The notes beneath the pieces were generated by a model. That model had not been told where the DNA came from and ran no database searches. It saw nothing but the letters and a program-made list of their open reading frames with translations. Shown in pieces: positions 25,669-34,303 of a DNA stretch of 64,000 nt. The position numbers and the translations under genes were made by a program. The DNA lies in contig DATKAE010000003.1 of the NCBI GenBank assembly GCA_035498405.1, positions 1 through 64,000 on the forward strand, written 5' to 3'. This DNA is from DATBFU01 sp035498405 (GTDB lineage: Bacteria > Acidobacteriota > Thermoanaerobaculia > UBA5066 > Gp7-AA6). The first letter of the stretch is position 1. Each line of letters opens with the position of its first letter.

Positions 25669-26010
25669 ATGATCACGGCCATGTTCCAGTTGCTTCAAAC
25701 TTCGCCCGCACCGGCCGGCGGAGGCCTCCTGGCCTTCGCCCCGATGATCTTCATCTTCGTGATCTTCTACTTTCTCCTGATCGCTCCGATGCGCAAGAAG
25801 CAGAAGAAGACGCAAGAAATGCTCTCGCAGCTCAAGAAGGGCGACGAGGTCGTCACGGGGGGAGGCATCTTCGGGCGCATCGCGGCCCTGGACGAGGAGC
25901 GCGGTTTCGTGGTGCTCCAGATCGCCGACAACGTCAAGGTCAAGGTTCTGCGCAGCGCCATCGCCGGGAAGGCCGGGGAAGGGGAGCCGCCGGCCTCGCC
26001 GTCTCCCTAG
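25669..26010 (+). CDS. yajC: Sec translocon accessory subunit YajC
   Basis: 113 residues; ATG 25669 or ATG 25681 could be used. One membrane helix at about 22-41 (FAPMIFIFVIFYFLLIAPM) is followed by RKKQKKTQEMLSQLKKGDEVVTGGGIFGRI, the standard YajC cytoplasmic domain. YajC joins SecDF and YidC at the SecYEG channel. secD and secF follow in the usual order, although a 122-bp gap with its own promoter separates yajC from secD. A G-rich heptad array lies directly upstream. Confidence 0.95.
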   Translation: MITAMFQLLQTSPAPAGGGLLAFAPMIFIFVIFYFLLIAPMRKKQKKTQEMLSQLKKGDEVVTGGGIFGRIAALDEERGFVVLQIADNVKVKVLRSAIAGKAGEGEPPASPSP

Positions 26011-26060
26011 GAATCCTCGACCCGAAGCCCTCTCGGGGCCCGACCGCCGATAGGAGGCAG

Positions 26061-26090
26061 CTGACAGCCGGTACGTTCTTCCGGTAGACT
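26061..26090 (+). promoter_or_regulatory. Predicted sigma-70 promoter of secDF
   Basis: CTGACA (26061-26066, five of six matches) and TAGACT (26085-26090, four of six) are 18 bp apart, 42 bp before the TTG start of secD. Confidence 0.4.
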
Positions 26091-26132
26091 CCGGCGTTTT
26101 CGAACGGACCGCTTCGGGTTCGAGGAGGAGTC

Positions 26133-27743
26133 TTGTCCAAGAGGGTTCGCTGGCGGGTCTTGCTCATCGTGCTCGTCGTGGCGGGGACGGTCGCCGGCTA
26201 CATCGCGACGGGTTATGCGCACGCCCGAAAGGAGTGGGTCGGGCCCGGAAAGCCGCCGCTCTCGCAGGCCTTGAAGAAGGGGATCAAGCTGGGGCTCGAT
26301 CTGCGGGGCGGCATCCACCTGGTGCTGCAGGTCAACACGGCGGACGCCTTGAAGGCGGAACGCGACGACGCCATCGAGCAGCTGCGCAATCAGGCGCGAG
26401 AGAGGTCGTTCACCCTGGGCGACTTCGAAATGACGGCGCCCAACTCGTTTTCGGTCGGCGTGACGCAGCAGACCGATACGGCCAAGCTCGAGGAAGCAGT
26501 CAAGCGGTTCCTGCCCGATTGGAGCTACAACGCGGTCGGCGGAAAGTGGGTCTTCCAGCTCGAGGAGCCGGCTCGGCGCTCGACGGAAGAGAATGCCGTG
26601 TCCCAGGCGATCGAGACGATCCGAAATCGCGTGGATGAGTTCGGCGTGGCCGAACCCCTGATCGCCCGCGAGGGAGCGGATCGAATCCTGGTCCAACTTC
26701 CCGGTGTGGACGACCCGAAGCGCGTGAAGGACTTGATCAAGAACACGGCCTTCCTGGAGCTGAAGCTCGTGGAGTCCGGTCCCTCCGACCGGACGGCGCT
26801 TCTCGCGGCATCCGGCGGGCAGGTCCCCGCCAATTTCGACCTGGTGGAGGCGAAGCCCGAGCCCGGGCAGCGTCAGGAGCTCTACTACCTCGTGCGAAAG
26901 TCGGCGGTGATCACAGGCCGAGACCTGAAGAACGCGCGGCCCAGCCGCACGGGGCAATTTGGCCAGATGGGCGTCTCGTTCTTCTTGACCGCCGCCGGCG
27001 CGGAGAAGTTTGCCGCGGCCACGGGCGCCAACATCGGCAAGCAGCTCGCCATCATCCTGGACAATCGGGTGCAGTCGGCGCCGCGGATCAACGACCGCAT
27101 CTCCGCGGAAGGAATCATCCAGGGCTCGTTCACCGCCGAGGAGGCCAACGACCTGGCCCTGGTGTTGCGTGCCGGCGCCCTTCCGGCGGGACTGACCTAT
27201 CTCGAGGAGCGCACCGTCGGGCCGTCGCTCGGCGCCGACTCGATCCGCAACGGCGTCACGGCCTCCGCAGTCGGCGCCATGCTCGTGTTCGTGGCGGTCG
27301 TGCTCTACTACCGGAGAGCCGGCTGGAATGCGGTCCTGGCGCTTCTCTTGAACGCCGTCCTACTCGCCGGGGCGATGTCCTTGCTCGACGCGACCCTGAC
27401 CCTTCCCGGAATTGCGGGATTCATCCTGACGATCGGCATGGCCGTCGACTCCAACGTCCTCATCTTCGAGCGCATCCGCGAGGAGCTCCGGGGCGGGCGG
27501 GCACCCAAGACGGCGATCGAGAACGGCTTCGCGAAGGCCTTCGCCACGATCATCGACACGCACATTACGATCATCATCTCGGCGATTTTTCTGTTCCAGT
27601 TCGGGACGGGGCCCGTCAAGGGGTTCGCCGTCACCCTCGTGGTCGGTCTCTTGATCTCCGTCTTCACGGCGGTCTTCGTCTCGCACACGATCTTCGATCT
27701 CGAGTACGGCGGTCGCGCACACATCGACGCGGTCTCGATCTAG
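26133..27743 (+). CDS. secD: Protein translocase subunit SecD
   Basis: 536 residues from TTG 26133, with GAGGAGGAG just upstream. SecD uses the proton gradient with SecF to pull exported proteins through SecYEG. Visible features: first membrane helix (LLIVLVVAGTVAGYIATGY), GLDLRGGIHLVLQV, the periplasmic P1 domain up to about residue 350, the LPAGLTYLEERTVGPSLG motif, then five more helices including VDSNVLIFERIREELRGG with the conserved aspartate and arginine. It ends 12 bp before secF. Length and order are normal. Confidence 0.97.
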   Translation: MSKRVRWRVLLIVLVVAGTVAGYIATGYAHARKEWVGPGKPPLSQALKKGIKLGLDLRGGIHLVLQVNTADALKAERDDAIEQLRNQARERSFTLGDFEMTAPNSFSVGVTQQTDTAKLEEAVKRFLPDWSYNAVGGKWVFQLEEPARRSTEENAVSQAIETIRNRVDEFGVAEPLIAREGADRILVQLPGVDDPKRVKDLIKNTAFLELKLVESGPSDRTALLAASGGQVPANFDLVEAKPEPGQRQELYYLVRKSAVITGRDLKNARPSRTGQFGQMGVSFFLTAAGAEKFAAATGANIGKQLAIILDNRVQSAPRINDRISAEGIIQGSFTAEEANDLALVLRAGALPAGLTYLEERTVGPSLGADSIRNGVTASAVGAMLVFVAVVLYYRRAGWNAVLALLLNAVLLAGAMSLLDATLTLPGIAGFILTIGMAVDSNVLIFERIREELRGGRAPKTAIENGFAKAFATIIDTHITIIISAIFLFQFGTGPVKGFAVTLVVGLLISVFTAVFVSHTIFDLEYGGRAHIDAVSI

Positions 27744-27755
27744 AAAGACACGCAC

Positions 27756-29030
27756 ATGGAACTGTTCCGTCAGACGAACATCGATTTTCTCCGCTGGAAG
27801 TGGTGGGCGATCGGAGCTTCCTGGTTGCTCATCCTGGTCGGGGCCTTCGCCATCTTCGTCCAGAAGGGGCTCAAGTTCGGCATCGACTTCGCGGGGGGCA
27901 CCCAGATCGCCTTGCGCTTCGCCGAGAAACCGAACATCGAGCAACTGCGAAAGCTGCTGGACGGCGCGAACCTCGGCGATACCGGGATTCAGCGCTACGA
28001 GGAGCCGGAGAAGAACGAGGTCTTGATCCGAGTCCAACAGCAGAAGAAGGAGGGGCGCGACGTCACGCAGGATGTCCTCGGCGCCCTTCGGCAGGGCCTG
28101 CAAAAGTCGGCGGATACCTCCCGCGTCGACCTAAACATGCAGGGGCGCGACGCGCTGGCGGGACGGCTCCTCGCGGCCGACCCCGATCACATGGCGGGGC
28201 GCTCGGACATCAACGCCGCGGACCACTACGCTCGGGTGGCCGAGCAGATCATCGCGCGACGGTCGCAGACGGGGATCTTCCGCTCTCCGGCGGATGTCGA
28301 TGGCGTGGCCTCCGTTTCCGATGCGGTCAAACAGTGGGTGAAGGCGAACACCAATGCGGGGCCCTTCGTGCTGCTCTCGGCCGAGAACGTGGGGCCGCAA
28401 GTCGGGGCCGACCTGCAGAAGAAGGCGCTCTGGGCGGTCGCACTCTCGACCCTCGGCATGCTGGTGTACATCGCCTTCCGCTTCCGGTCGTTGCCCTTCG
28501 GCGTGGGCGCCGTCATCGCGACGGTCCACGACATCTTGATCACGGTGGGTCTGCTCGCGCTGTTCGGCCGCGAGTTCAATCTCGTGGTCGTCGCGGCGCT
28601 GCTCACGCTGGTCGGCTACTCCGTCAACGACACGGTCGTCGTCTACGACCGGATCCGGGAAAACCAGCGCACGCCCAAAAAGGAGCCGCTCGAGACGATC
28701 ATCAACAGGTCGATCAACCAGACCCTCTCGCGAACGGTCCTGACCTCGGGCGCCACGATGCTGGTGGTCATCGCGCTGTTCATCCTGGGGGGCGAGGTTC
28801 TGAACACGTTCGCCTTGACGCTCATGATCGGGATCATCACGGGGACCTATTCCTCGATCTACGTCGCCTCGCCGGTCATCGTGATTTGGAAGGATTTGGT
28901 CGAGAAGCGCGGCGCCAAGCGGGTGCCGGTCAAGGCCGTGCCGCCCCCCGCCGAGCCCGCCCCGGCTCCCAAGGCCGCCGCTTCGGCGGAGACCGCCCCT
29001 CGGGCCAAGAAGAAGAAGAACCGGCGCTAG
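27756..29030 (+). CDS. secF: Protein translocase subunit SecF with enlarged periplasmic region
   Basis: 424 residues; SecF is usually about 300-330. The family motif FGIDFAGGTQIAL follows the first helix, and the C-terminal half holds ENVGPQVGADLQKKALWAVAL, VTVGLLALFGREFNLVVVAALLTLVGYSVNDTVVVYDRIREN and five membrane helices. The extra length lies between about residues 120 and 205 in the periplasmic part, a mainly helical, polar segment (LLAADPDHMAGRSD, AEQIIARRSQTGIF, VASVSDAVKQWVKAN). The C-terminus is a Pro/Ala then Lys-rich tail. Same operon as secD. Confidence 0.95.
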   Translation: MELFRQTNIDFLRWKWWAIGASWLLILVGAFAIFVQKGLKFGIDFAGGTQIALRFAEKPNIEQLRKLLDGANLGDTGIQRYEEPEKNEVLIRVQQQKKEGRDVTQDVLGALRQGLQKSADTSRVDLNMQGRDALAGRLLAADPDHMAGRSDINAADHYARVAEQIIARRSQTGIFRSPADVDGVASVSDAVKQWVKANTNAGPFVLLSAENVGPQVGADLQKKALWAVALSTLGMLVYIAFRFRSLPFGVGAVIATVHDILITVGLLALFGREFNLVVVAALLTLVGYSVNDTVVVYDRIRENQRTPKKEPLETIINRSINQTLSRTVLTSGATMLVVIALFILGGEVLNTFALTLMIGIITGTYSSIYVASPVIVIWKDLVEKRGAKRVPVKAVPPPAEPAPAPKAAASAETAPRAKKKKNRR

Positions 29031-29078
29031 CGAAGGCCCGCGCCGACTCGCTTTTCCCGCCGCCTCGCGCCGGGGGCT

Positions 29079-29107
29079 TTGCCACCGGCCCGGATTCGCC
29101 TTACTCT
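29079..29107 (+). promoter_or_regulatory. Possible leaderless promoter of rel
   Basis: TTGCCA (29079-29084, five of six) and TACTCT (29102-29107, three of six) are 17 bp apart; the -10 ends six bases before GTG 29114, which has no Shine-Dalgarno. Confidence 0.35.
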
Positions 29108-29113
29108 CTTGGG

Positions 29114-31300
29114 GTGATCCGCTTCGAGGACATCCTCGAGAAGGTCGAGGCCTATAACCCGCAGTTCGACGAGGACCTGCTGCGCCGGGCGTATGTCTTC
29201 TCGGGTCGCGAGCACCGGGGACAGATCCGGCGTTCGGGCGAGCCTTACCTGGTGCATCCCTTGAACGTCGCGGCGATTCTGGCCGACATGCGGGCGGATG
29301 ACGTTTCGATCGTCGTCGGGCTGCTTCACGACGTCCTCGAGGACACGCTCACGACCAAGGAGGCGATCGCGCAGCAATTCGGCTCGGAGGTTGCGGATCT
29401 GGTCGATGGCTTGACCAAGATCGGCCGCTTCTCCTACGTGTCGCGCGAGGAAGAGCAGGCCGAGACGTTCCGCAAGATGATCCTGGCGATGGTCTCGGAC
29501 CTGCGCGTCGTTCTCGTCAAGCTCGCCGACCGGCTCCACAACATGCGCACCCTGGAGTTTCTCCCGCCCGAGCGCCGTCGCGAGATCGCGCGCGAGACGA
29601 TGGACATCTATGCGCCGATCGCCAACCGCCTCGGCATGGGGCTGTTCAAGGGGGAGCTCGAGGACCTGGCCTTCCAGCACCTGGAGCCCGAGGAGTACGG
29701 GCGGGTAGCCAAGGAGGTAGAGAGGGGCCTGAAGGGGTCCGAAGGGATGATCGAGCAGGTGCGCGCGCGGCTGCAAGTCCGCCTGGCGGAGGCGGGAATC
29801 GCGGGAGAGGTCTCGGGCCGTCAAAAACGCCTCTATTCGATCGCTTCCAAGATGCGTCGGCGCGGGGTGGACGTCGCGCAGCTGCACGACCTGCTCGCCT
29901 TCCGTATCGTGGTGCCCGAGACGCGCGACTGCTATGCCTCCCTCGGGCTCGTGCACCAGTTCTGGCGGCCGGTGCCGGGGAGAATCAAGGACTACATCGC
30001 GATGCCGAAACCGAACTTCTACCAGTCGCTGCACACGACCGTGATCAGCGAGGTCGGGACGACGTTCGAGGTCCAGATCCGAACTCGGGAGATGGATCTG
30101 ATCGCCGAGCGAGGCATTGCGGCTCACTGGAAGTACAAGGAAGGCAGGCTCGGCCCTCAGCCGGATGACACGCGCTTCCAATGGCTTCGGCAGCTCGTGG
30201 ACTGGCAGAAGGAGGTCTCGGATCCCCGCCAGTTTCTCTCGGCGCTCAAGGTGGATCTGTACCCGGACGAGGTGTACACGTTCACTCCGAAGGGAAAGGT
30301 CTTCGCCTTCCCGCGGGGAGCGACATCGGTCGACTTCGCGTATCGGGTGCACACGGACATCGGGCACCACTGCGTCGGCGCGAAGGTGAACGGCAAGCTC
30401 GTGCCGCTGCGCGCCGCCCTCGAGAGCGGCGACATCGTCGAGATCCTGACCGGTCCGAACCAGACTCCGTCGCGCGATTGGCTCTCCTTCGTCGTGACCA
30501 GCCGGGCCCGCCACAAGATCCGGCAGTTCATCCACACGCAGGAAAAGCTGCAGGCCGTCGAGCTCGGCCGGCGCTTGCTCGACCGGGAACTGAAGAAATT
30601 CAAGAAGAGCCTGAAGAAGGTCGAGCAGCAGGGAATACTCGCCCAGGAGCTCGGGCACTGGGGGTTCTCTCGTCCCGAGGACCTGTACGCCGCGGTCGGC
30701 TATGGGAAGATTCCGCCGCGCGCGGCGCTCGAGCGGTTCGTCGCTCCCGAGGAGCTGGCGCAACAGACCGAACGGGTTTCTCGCGAAAGCGCCGTCTCGC
30801 GCGTCGTCCGAAAGATCCTCCCCTTCGGAACCCCGGACATCGTGGTCGTCGGCCACAACGATCTGATGGCGACCCTGGCCAAGTGCTGCAGCCCGGTGCC
30901 GGGGGAGTCGATCGTGGGCTACATCACGCGGGGCCGGGGCGTGTCGGTCCACTCACAGACCTGTCCCAACGTTGGGAACCTCCTCTACGACCCCGAGCGT
31001 CAAATCGACGTGGCCTGGGCGGGTCAGAAGAAGGCGACCTACGCGATCGAGCTCGACGTGATCGCGCAGGACCGCCCCGGGCTGCTCGCCGACCTGACCA
31101 AGGCCATTGCCGGGGAGGGTTCGAATATCCGGCGAATCGAGGCGCGGGCCGACGAAGCCCGCAAGGGTTATGTGTCGGTCGCGCTGGAGACCTCGGACAT
31201 GAAGCACCTGGAGAAGATCCTCTCGCGAATCCGCGCCGTGGCGGGCGTGCGGGAGGTCATTCGCAAGTACAACGTGCCCAGGGCGGGGGAGCGGTCGTAG
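29114..31300 (+). CDS. rel: Bifunctional (p)ppGpp synthetase/hydrolase (RelA/SpoT family)
   Basis: 728 residues from GTG 29114. Order of domains: HD hydrolase (His48, His72-Asp73 in LLHDVLEDT, RLHNMRTL near 140), synthetase at about 235-350 (RIKDYIAMPKPNFYQSLHTTV, TFEVQIRTREMD), TGS (about 385-450, YTFTPKGKVFAFPRGATSVDFAYRVHT), a helical/zinc-finger region (LAKCCSPVPGESIVGYITRGRGVSVH) and a C-terminal ACT domain (YAIELDVIAQDRPGLLADLT). Hydrolase residues are intact, so it should both make and destroy the alarmone in response to uncharged tRNA at the ribosome. It is the only such gene in the window. It stands 83 bp after secF and ends convergent with rpmB. Confidence 0.97.
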   Translation: MIRFEDILEKVEAYNPQFDEDLLRRAYVFSGREHRGQIRRSGEPYLVHPLNVAAILADMRADDVSIVVGLLHDVLEDTLTTKEAIAQQFGSEVADLVDGLTKIGRFSYVSREEEQAETFRKMILAMVSDLRVVLVKLADRLHNMRTLEFLPPERRREIARETMDIYAPIANRLGMGLFKGELEDLAFQHLEPEEYGRVAKEVERGLKGSEGMIEQVRARLQVRLAEAGIAGEVSGRQKRLYSIASKMRRRGVDVAQLHDLLAFRIVVPETRDCYASLGLVHQFWRPVPGRIKDYIAMPKPNFYQSLHTTVISEVGTTFEVQIRTREMDLIAERGIAAHWKYKEGRLGPQPDDTRFQWLRQLVDWQKEVSDPRQFLSALKVDLYPDEVYTFTPKGKVFAFPRGATSVDFAYRVHTDIGHHCVGAKVNGKLVPLRAALESGDIVEILTGPNQTPSRDWLSFVVTSRARHKIRQFIHTQEKLQAVELGRRLLDRELKKFKKSLKKVEQQGILAQELGHWGFSRPEDLYAAVGYGKIPPRAALERFVAPEELAQQTERVSRESAVSRVVRKILPFGTPDIVVVGHNDLMATLAKCCSPVPGESIVGYITRGRGVSVHSQTCPNVGNLLYDPERQIDVAWAGQKKATYAIELDVIAQDRPGLLADLTKAIAGEGSNIRRIEARADEARKGYVSVALETSDMKHLEKILSRIRAVAGVREVIRKYNVPRAGERS

Positions 31301-31306
31301 GGAGAA

Positions 31307-31357
31307 GGTGGAAGGCTCAAGGTGATAGGGCGATAGGGCCTCCCTAACGCCTCCACC
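31307..31357. terminator. Inverted repeat between the convergent rel and rpmB genes
   Basis: GGTGGAAGGC (31307-31316) pairs with GCCTCCACC (31349-31357) with one bulge; inside, TAGGG (31334-31338) pairs with CCCTA (31342-31346). It lies between the two stop codons and could end transcription from both sides, but it has no T-tract. The inner GGTGATAGGGCGATAGGG shows a worn 7-bp period. Confidence 0.35.
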
Positions 31358-31363
31358 GGGGAC

Positions 31364-31579
31364 CTAGGGCCGGGCTGCGGCGGCTCGAGGCGCGGGCTTG
31401 ACTACCTTTCCGGAGCGGATACAGCGCACGCAGGCGCGGACGCGGTGGGTCGTGCCGTCGACGACCGCCCGGACGGACTTCAGATTCAGATGCCACTTGC
31501 GGCTGGTGACGTTGTGCGCGTGGCTGACGCGCCGTCCGGTGGCGGGAGTCTTTCCGCAGAACTGACAGTGTTGAGCCAT
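31364..31579 (-). CDS. rpmB: Ribosomal protein bL28, zinc-binding form
   Basis: 71 residues. ATG 31579 is preceded by AGAAAGG on the minus strand. The sequence MAQHCQFCGKTPATGRRVSHAHN and RACVRCIRSGKV is typical of bL28, with two CxxC pairs (Cys5/Cys8 and the pair in CVRC), the zinc-binding C+ form. bL28 is part of the large ribosomal subunit. The gene stands alone here, without rpmG. It is preceded by a good promoter and by a 330-bp gap shared with the pil operon. Confidence 0.96.
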   Translation of the reverse strand: MAQHCQFCGKTPATGRRVSHAHNVTSRKWHLNLKSVRAVVDGTTHRVRACVRCIRSGKVVKPAPRAAAARP

Positions 31580-31631
31580 AGAGCCTTTCTCGATCGCTGT
31601 TGACCCGCCCGCTCGCGGGCGAAGGCGCGGA

Positions 31632-31660
31632 ATCCTACTAAGGACCGAGGTCCCGGGCAA
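31632..31660 (-). promoter_or_regulatory. Predicted sigma-70 promoter of rpmB
   Basis: Read on the minus strand: TTGCCC at 31660-31655 and TAGGAT at 31637-31632, 17 bp apart, about 53 bp before the rpmB start codon. Each hexamer matches the consensus at four positions. Confidence 0.4.
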
Positions 31661-31815
31661 GAGAAAAGCGGTTCGCGGGGCGGCAAGCAATGCTCGGGGA
31701 GGCTTTCCCCGACTGTCCGAGAAACGAGCAGTCGGAGGGAGAACCTGTTCCGTTGGACAGGACCTCGGGACGGCTTAAGTCCTTGCCCAGCGGAATCTTT
31801 CGAGTGTCTACGCTC

Positions 31816-31844
31816 TTGACTGCGGAAAATCCTTCTGTTAACTT
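31816..31844 (+). promoter_or_regulatory. Predicted sigma-70 promoter of the pil operon
   Basis: TTGACT (31816-31821, five of six) and TAACTT (31839-31844, four of six) are 17 bp apart, 65 bp upstream of pilM. It is the best -35 match I saw in an intergenic region of this window. Confidence 0.55.
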
Positions 31845-31909
31845 GGCACTCAGCCGAAATAACCAAAGGTCAAAGCCCTTAACCGTTTTAAATTTTTCGG
31901 TGGGGTAAC

Positions 31910-32971
31910 GTGCTGTTCAGGAAAACAAAGAATCTGGTTGGCCTGGACATCGGCTCCTCGGCAGTCAAGCTCGTTGAGCTTAAGGACACCAAGGGCGGTG
32001 GTTACAGGCTCGTCAAGACGGGGCTCGAGACCCTGTCGCCCGAGGCCATCGTGGACGGGGCGATCATGGATGCCTCCCTGGTCGTCGACACGGTGAACCG
32101 GCTCATTGCCTCCGCCAACGTCCGAAACAGCGACTTCGCGACCTCCCTGTCGGGCCATTCGGTCATCATCAAGAAGATCTCCCTGCCGGCGATGTCGGCC
32201 GAAGAGCTGGCCGAGTCGATTCGCTGGGAGGCGGAGCAGTACGTCCCGTTCGACATCAACGACGTCAACCTGGACTACGTGGTCCTGGAAGGGGGCGCCG
32301 GGGACACGATGGACGTCCTGCTGGTCGCCGTCAAGAAGGACAAGATCTCCGACTACACGAGCGTCATCACCCAGGCCGGGAAGACCCCCCTGTTGGTGGA
32401 CGTGGACGCCTTCGCCCTGCAGAACGCCTTCGAAGCCAACTATCCGATCGAGCCCGGCCGCGTCGTCGCGCTGGTCAACATCGGGGCGTCGGTGACCAAC
32501 GTCAACGTTCTGTCGGGGTCGAACACGATCTTCTGGCGGGACATCTCCTTTGGGGGCAACCAATACACCGATGCCATCCAGAAGCAGCTCTCCGTCTCCT
32601 TCGATCAGGCGGAAGCCCTGAAGAAGGGCGAAGCCGCCGCGGACCACCCGGTGTCCGATGTGCTGCCGATCCTGCGCTCGGTCTCCGACGACCTGGCCCA
32701 GGAGCTGCAAAAGACCTTCGACTTCTTCATCGCCACGACTTCCACCGAAAAGATCGATCAGCTGTTCATCGCGGGCGGCTCCTCCCGAGTGGTCAATCTC
32801 GATAGTCAGTTGAAGGAGCGATTCGGCATTCCGGTCGAGATCATGAATCCATTCCGTCAGGTCGACACGGCGGGCGCGCCCGTGACGGCCGAGTGGTTGA
32901 CCGACAACGCGCCCAGTCTGGCCGTGGCGGTCGGCTTGGCGATCCGCCACGTCGGGGACGAAGTCGCTTGA
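31910..32971 (+). CDS. pilM: Type IV pilus assembly protein PilM
   Basis: 353 residues from GTG 31910 with GGTGGGG upstream. PilM is an actin-like ATPase on the inner face of the membrane that binds the PilN N-terminus. The actin-fold phosphate loops are visible: LVGLDIGSSAVKLVEL at the start, LVNIGASVTNVNVL in the middle, and LFIAGGSSRVVNL near the end; SISFGGNQYTDAI-like (DISFGGNQYTDAI) is typical of the family. The stop overlaps the TTG start of pilN by three bases or so, and the order pilM-N-O-P-Q is the standard one. Confidence 0.96.
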   Translation: MLFRKTKNLVGLDIGSSAVKLVELKDTKGGGYRLVKTGLETLSPEAIVDGAIMDASLVVDTVNRLIASANVRNSDFATSLSGHSVIIKKISLPAMSAEELAESIRWEAEQYVPFDINDVNLDYVVLEGGAGDTMDVLLVAVKKDKISDYTSVITQAGKTPLLVDVDAFALQNAFEANYPIEPGRVVALVNIGASVTNVNVLSGSNTIFWRDISFGGNQYTDAIQKQLSVSFDQAEALKKGEAAADHPVSDVLPILRSVSDDLAQELQKTFDFFIATTSTEKIDQLFIAGGSSRVVNLDSQLKERFGIPVEIMNPFRQVDTAGAPVTAEWLTDNAPSLAVAVGLAIRHVGDEVA

Positions 32972-33618
32972 TCCGGATCAACCTCCTCTCCGAGGCTCGG
33001 GCCGCTGCGGCTCGCCGGAAAGCCCCGGCGATACCGACCGGAGCGAAGCTCAACAACCTTCTCTTCATGGCCGGCATCTTCGTCGGGCTGGCCTACATCG
33101 TCGTGATGGGCCTGGTCCTGACCACCCGGCGGCGGCACCTCGACCAGGAGATCGGCAAGGCGCGCGTCGAAGCGGAGCGCCTGAAGTCGATCATCGAGGA
33201 GGTCAAGGGCTACGAGGAGAAGAAAGCGAGCCTCGAGGCCAAGATCAAGCTGATCAACGACCTGAAGACCAACCAGAAGGGCCCGGTCCGGCTGATGGAC
33301 GAGATCTCGAAGGCCCTTCCCGACCTTGTGTGGCTGACGGCCCTGGACATGGCAGGCAACCAAATCACGATGAAGGGCCGCACCCTGTCGCCCAACGCCG
33401 TCTCGACGTACCTCGAGAACCTGAAGAAGAGCCCGTTCTTCGCCGAGCCGGTCTTCCGCAACCTCCAGCAGGAAGGGCAGCAGTCGGGTCTCTACACCTG
33501 GGAAATGACGTTGAATTTCATTCCCGCCACGGCGCTGACGAGCACCACGGGCGCCCCGGCCGCCGGCGGCAAGCCCGCCCCGGCGCCTCCCGCGCGGGCC
33601 AAGGCCTCGGGGACGTAG
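32968..33618 (+). CDS. pilN: Type IV pilus inner membrane protein PilN
   Basis: 216 residues from TTG 32968, chosen because it places IRINLLSEARAAAARRK at the N-terminus, the conserved segment by which PilN binds PilM. One membrane helix at about 28-48 (LFMAGIFVGLAYIVVMGLVL), a coiled coil (RVEAERLKSIIEEVKGYEEK), then a ferredoxin-like domain with LPDLVWLTALDMAGNQITMKG. The C-terminal 25 residues are Pro/Ala-rich. It pairs with PilO in the periplasm. The overlap with pilM implies coupled translation. Confidence 0.93.
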   Translation: MIRINLLSEARAAAARRKAPAIPTGAKLNNLLFMAGIFVGLAYIVVMGLVLTTRRRHLDQEIGKARVEAERLKSIIEEVKGYEEKKASLEAKIKLINDLKTNQKGPVRLMDEISKALPDLVWLTALDMAGNQITMKGRTLSPNAVSTYLENLKKSPFFAEPVFRNLQQEGQQSGLYTWEMTLNFIPATALTSTTGAPAAGGKPAPAPPARAKASGT

Positions 33619-33622
33619 CGCC

Positions 33623-34303
33623 ATGGCTCTGGAGCTGAAGCTCGAAGAGAAGAAGTGGGGCTACGCCGTCGGCCTCGGACTGTTGATCGGCGCCTGCCTT
33701 GCGGGGGCGGTTCACTACGGCTGGTTCCGAAACATCAATGCCGACATTCGCAGCAAACGGGCCGAGCTCGCCCAGCTGCAGCAGGAGATCGAGAAGGGCC
33801 GGGCGGCCGAACGCAAGCTCGCGCAGTTCCGTGAAGAGGTCAAGCGGCTGGAGCTCGAGCTCTCGAAGCTGCTTCAGATTCTGCCGTCGAAGCGGAACAC
33901 CGAGGAGCTGATCAAGCGAATCGAGGCGCTCACCCGGCAAGGGGACTTCACCCTGAAGAAGTTCACACCGGGAGAGTTCGTGCCCAAGGAGTTTTACTCC
34001 GAATGGCCGATCGACATCGTCGTCGACGGCACCTACCACAACCTCGCGCTCTTCTTCGACCGGATGAGTCGCTTCTCGCGGATCATCAACGTGGAAGACA
34101 TGAAGATCAATGCCCTGGACAACGTTCCGGGCAAGTCGATCGCCGCCAACTTCACGGCCAAGACCTTCATCTACACGGGCGAAGAGGGCGGAGCGGGACC
34201 CGCGCCGCCCGGCGGCGGCCCCGCGGCCGGCAAGGGTCCTCCGGGAGCGGCCGCGAAGGCCCAGGGCCTGAAGGCGCGCGCGGAAGGGAGGGGCGTCGAA
34301 TGA
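33623..34303 (+). CDS. pilO: Type IV pilus inner membrane protein PilO
   Basis: 226 residues. One membrane helix at about 12-30 (YAVGLGLLIGACLAGAVHYGW), a coiled coil of about 60 residues (RAELAQLQQEIEKGRAAERK), then the domain with ILPSKRNTEELIKRIEALTRQ and YHNLALFFDRMSRFSRIINVEDMKI, the PilO signature. A Gly/Pro/Ala-rich tail closes it. It forms the PilN-PilO dimer that links the cytoplasmic PilM ring to PilP and the secretin. The ATG of pilP overlaps its stop (ATGA). Confidence 0.94.
   Translation: MALELKLEEKKWGYAVGLGLLIGACLAGAVHYGWFRNINADIRSKRAELAQLQQEIEKGRAAERKLAQFREEVKRLELELSKLLQILPSKRNTEELIKRIEALTRQGDFTLKKFTPGEFVPKEFYSEWPIDIVVDGTYHNLALFFDRMSRFSRIINVEDMKINALDNVPGKSIAANFTAKTFIYTGEEGGAGPAPPGGGPAAGKGPPGAAAKAQGLKARAEGRGVE

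Larger units (their letters stand above)
31580..31909. other. 330-bp divergent intergenic region between rpmB and pilM
   Basis: No gene is seen. It holds the rpmB promoter (31632-31660, minus), a 7-bp hairpin TCGGGGA/TCCCCGA at 31694-31712, a GACTG/CAGTC inverted pair around 31711-31734, and the pilM promoter (31816-31844). The 65 bp before pilM are unusually AT-rich for this genome (TTTTAAATTTTT near 31886). Confidence 0.6.
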
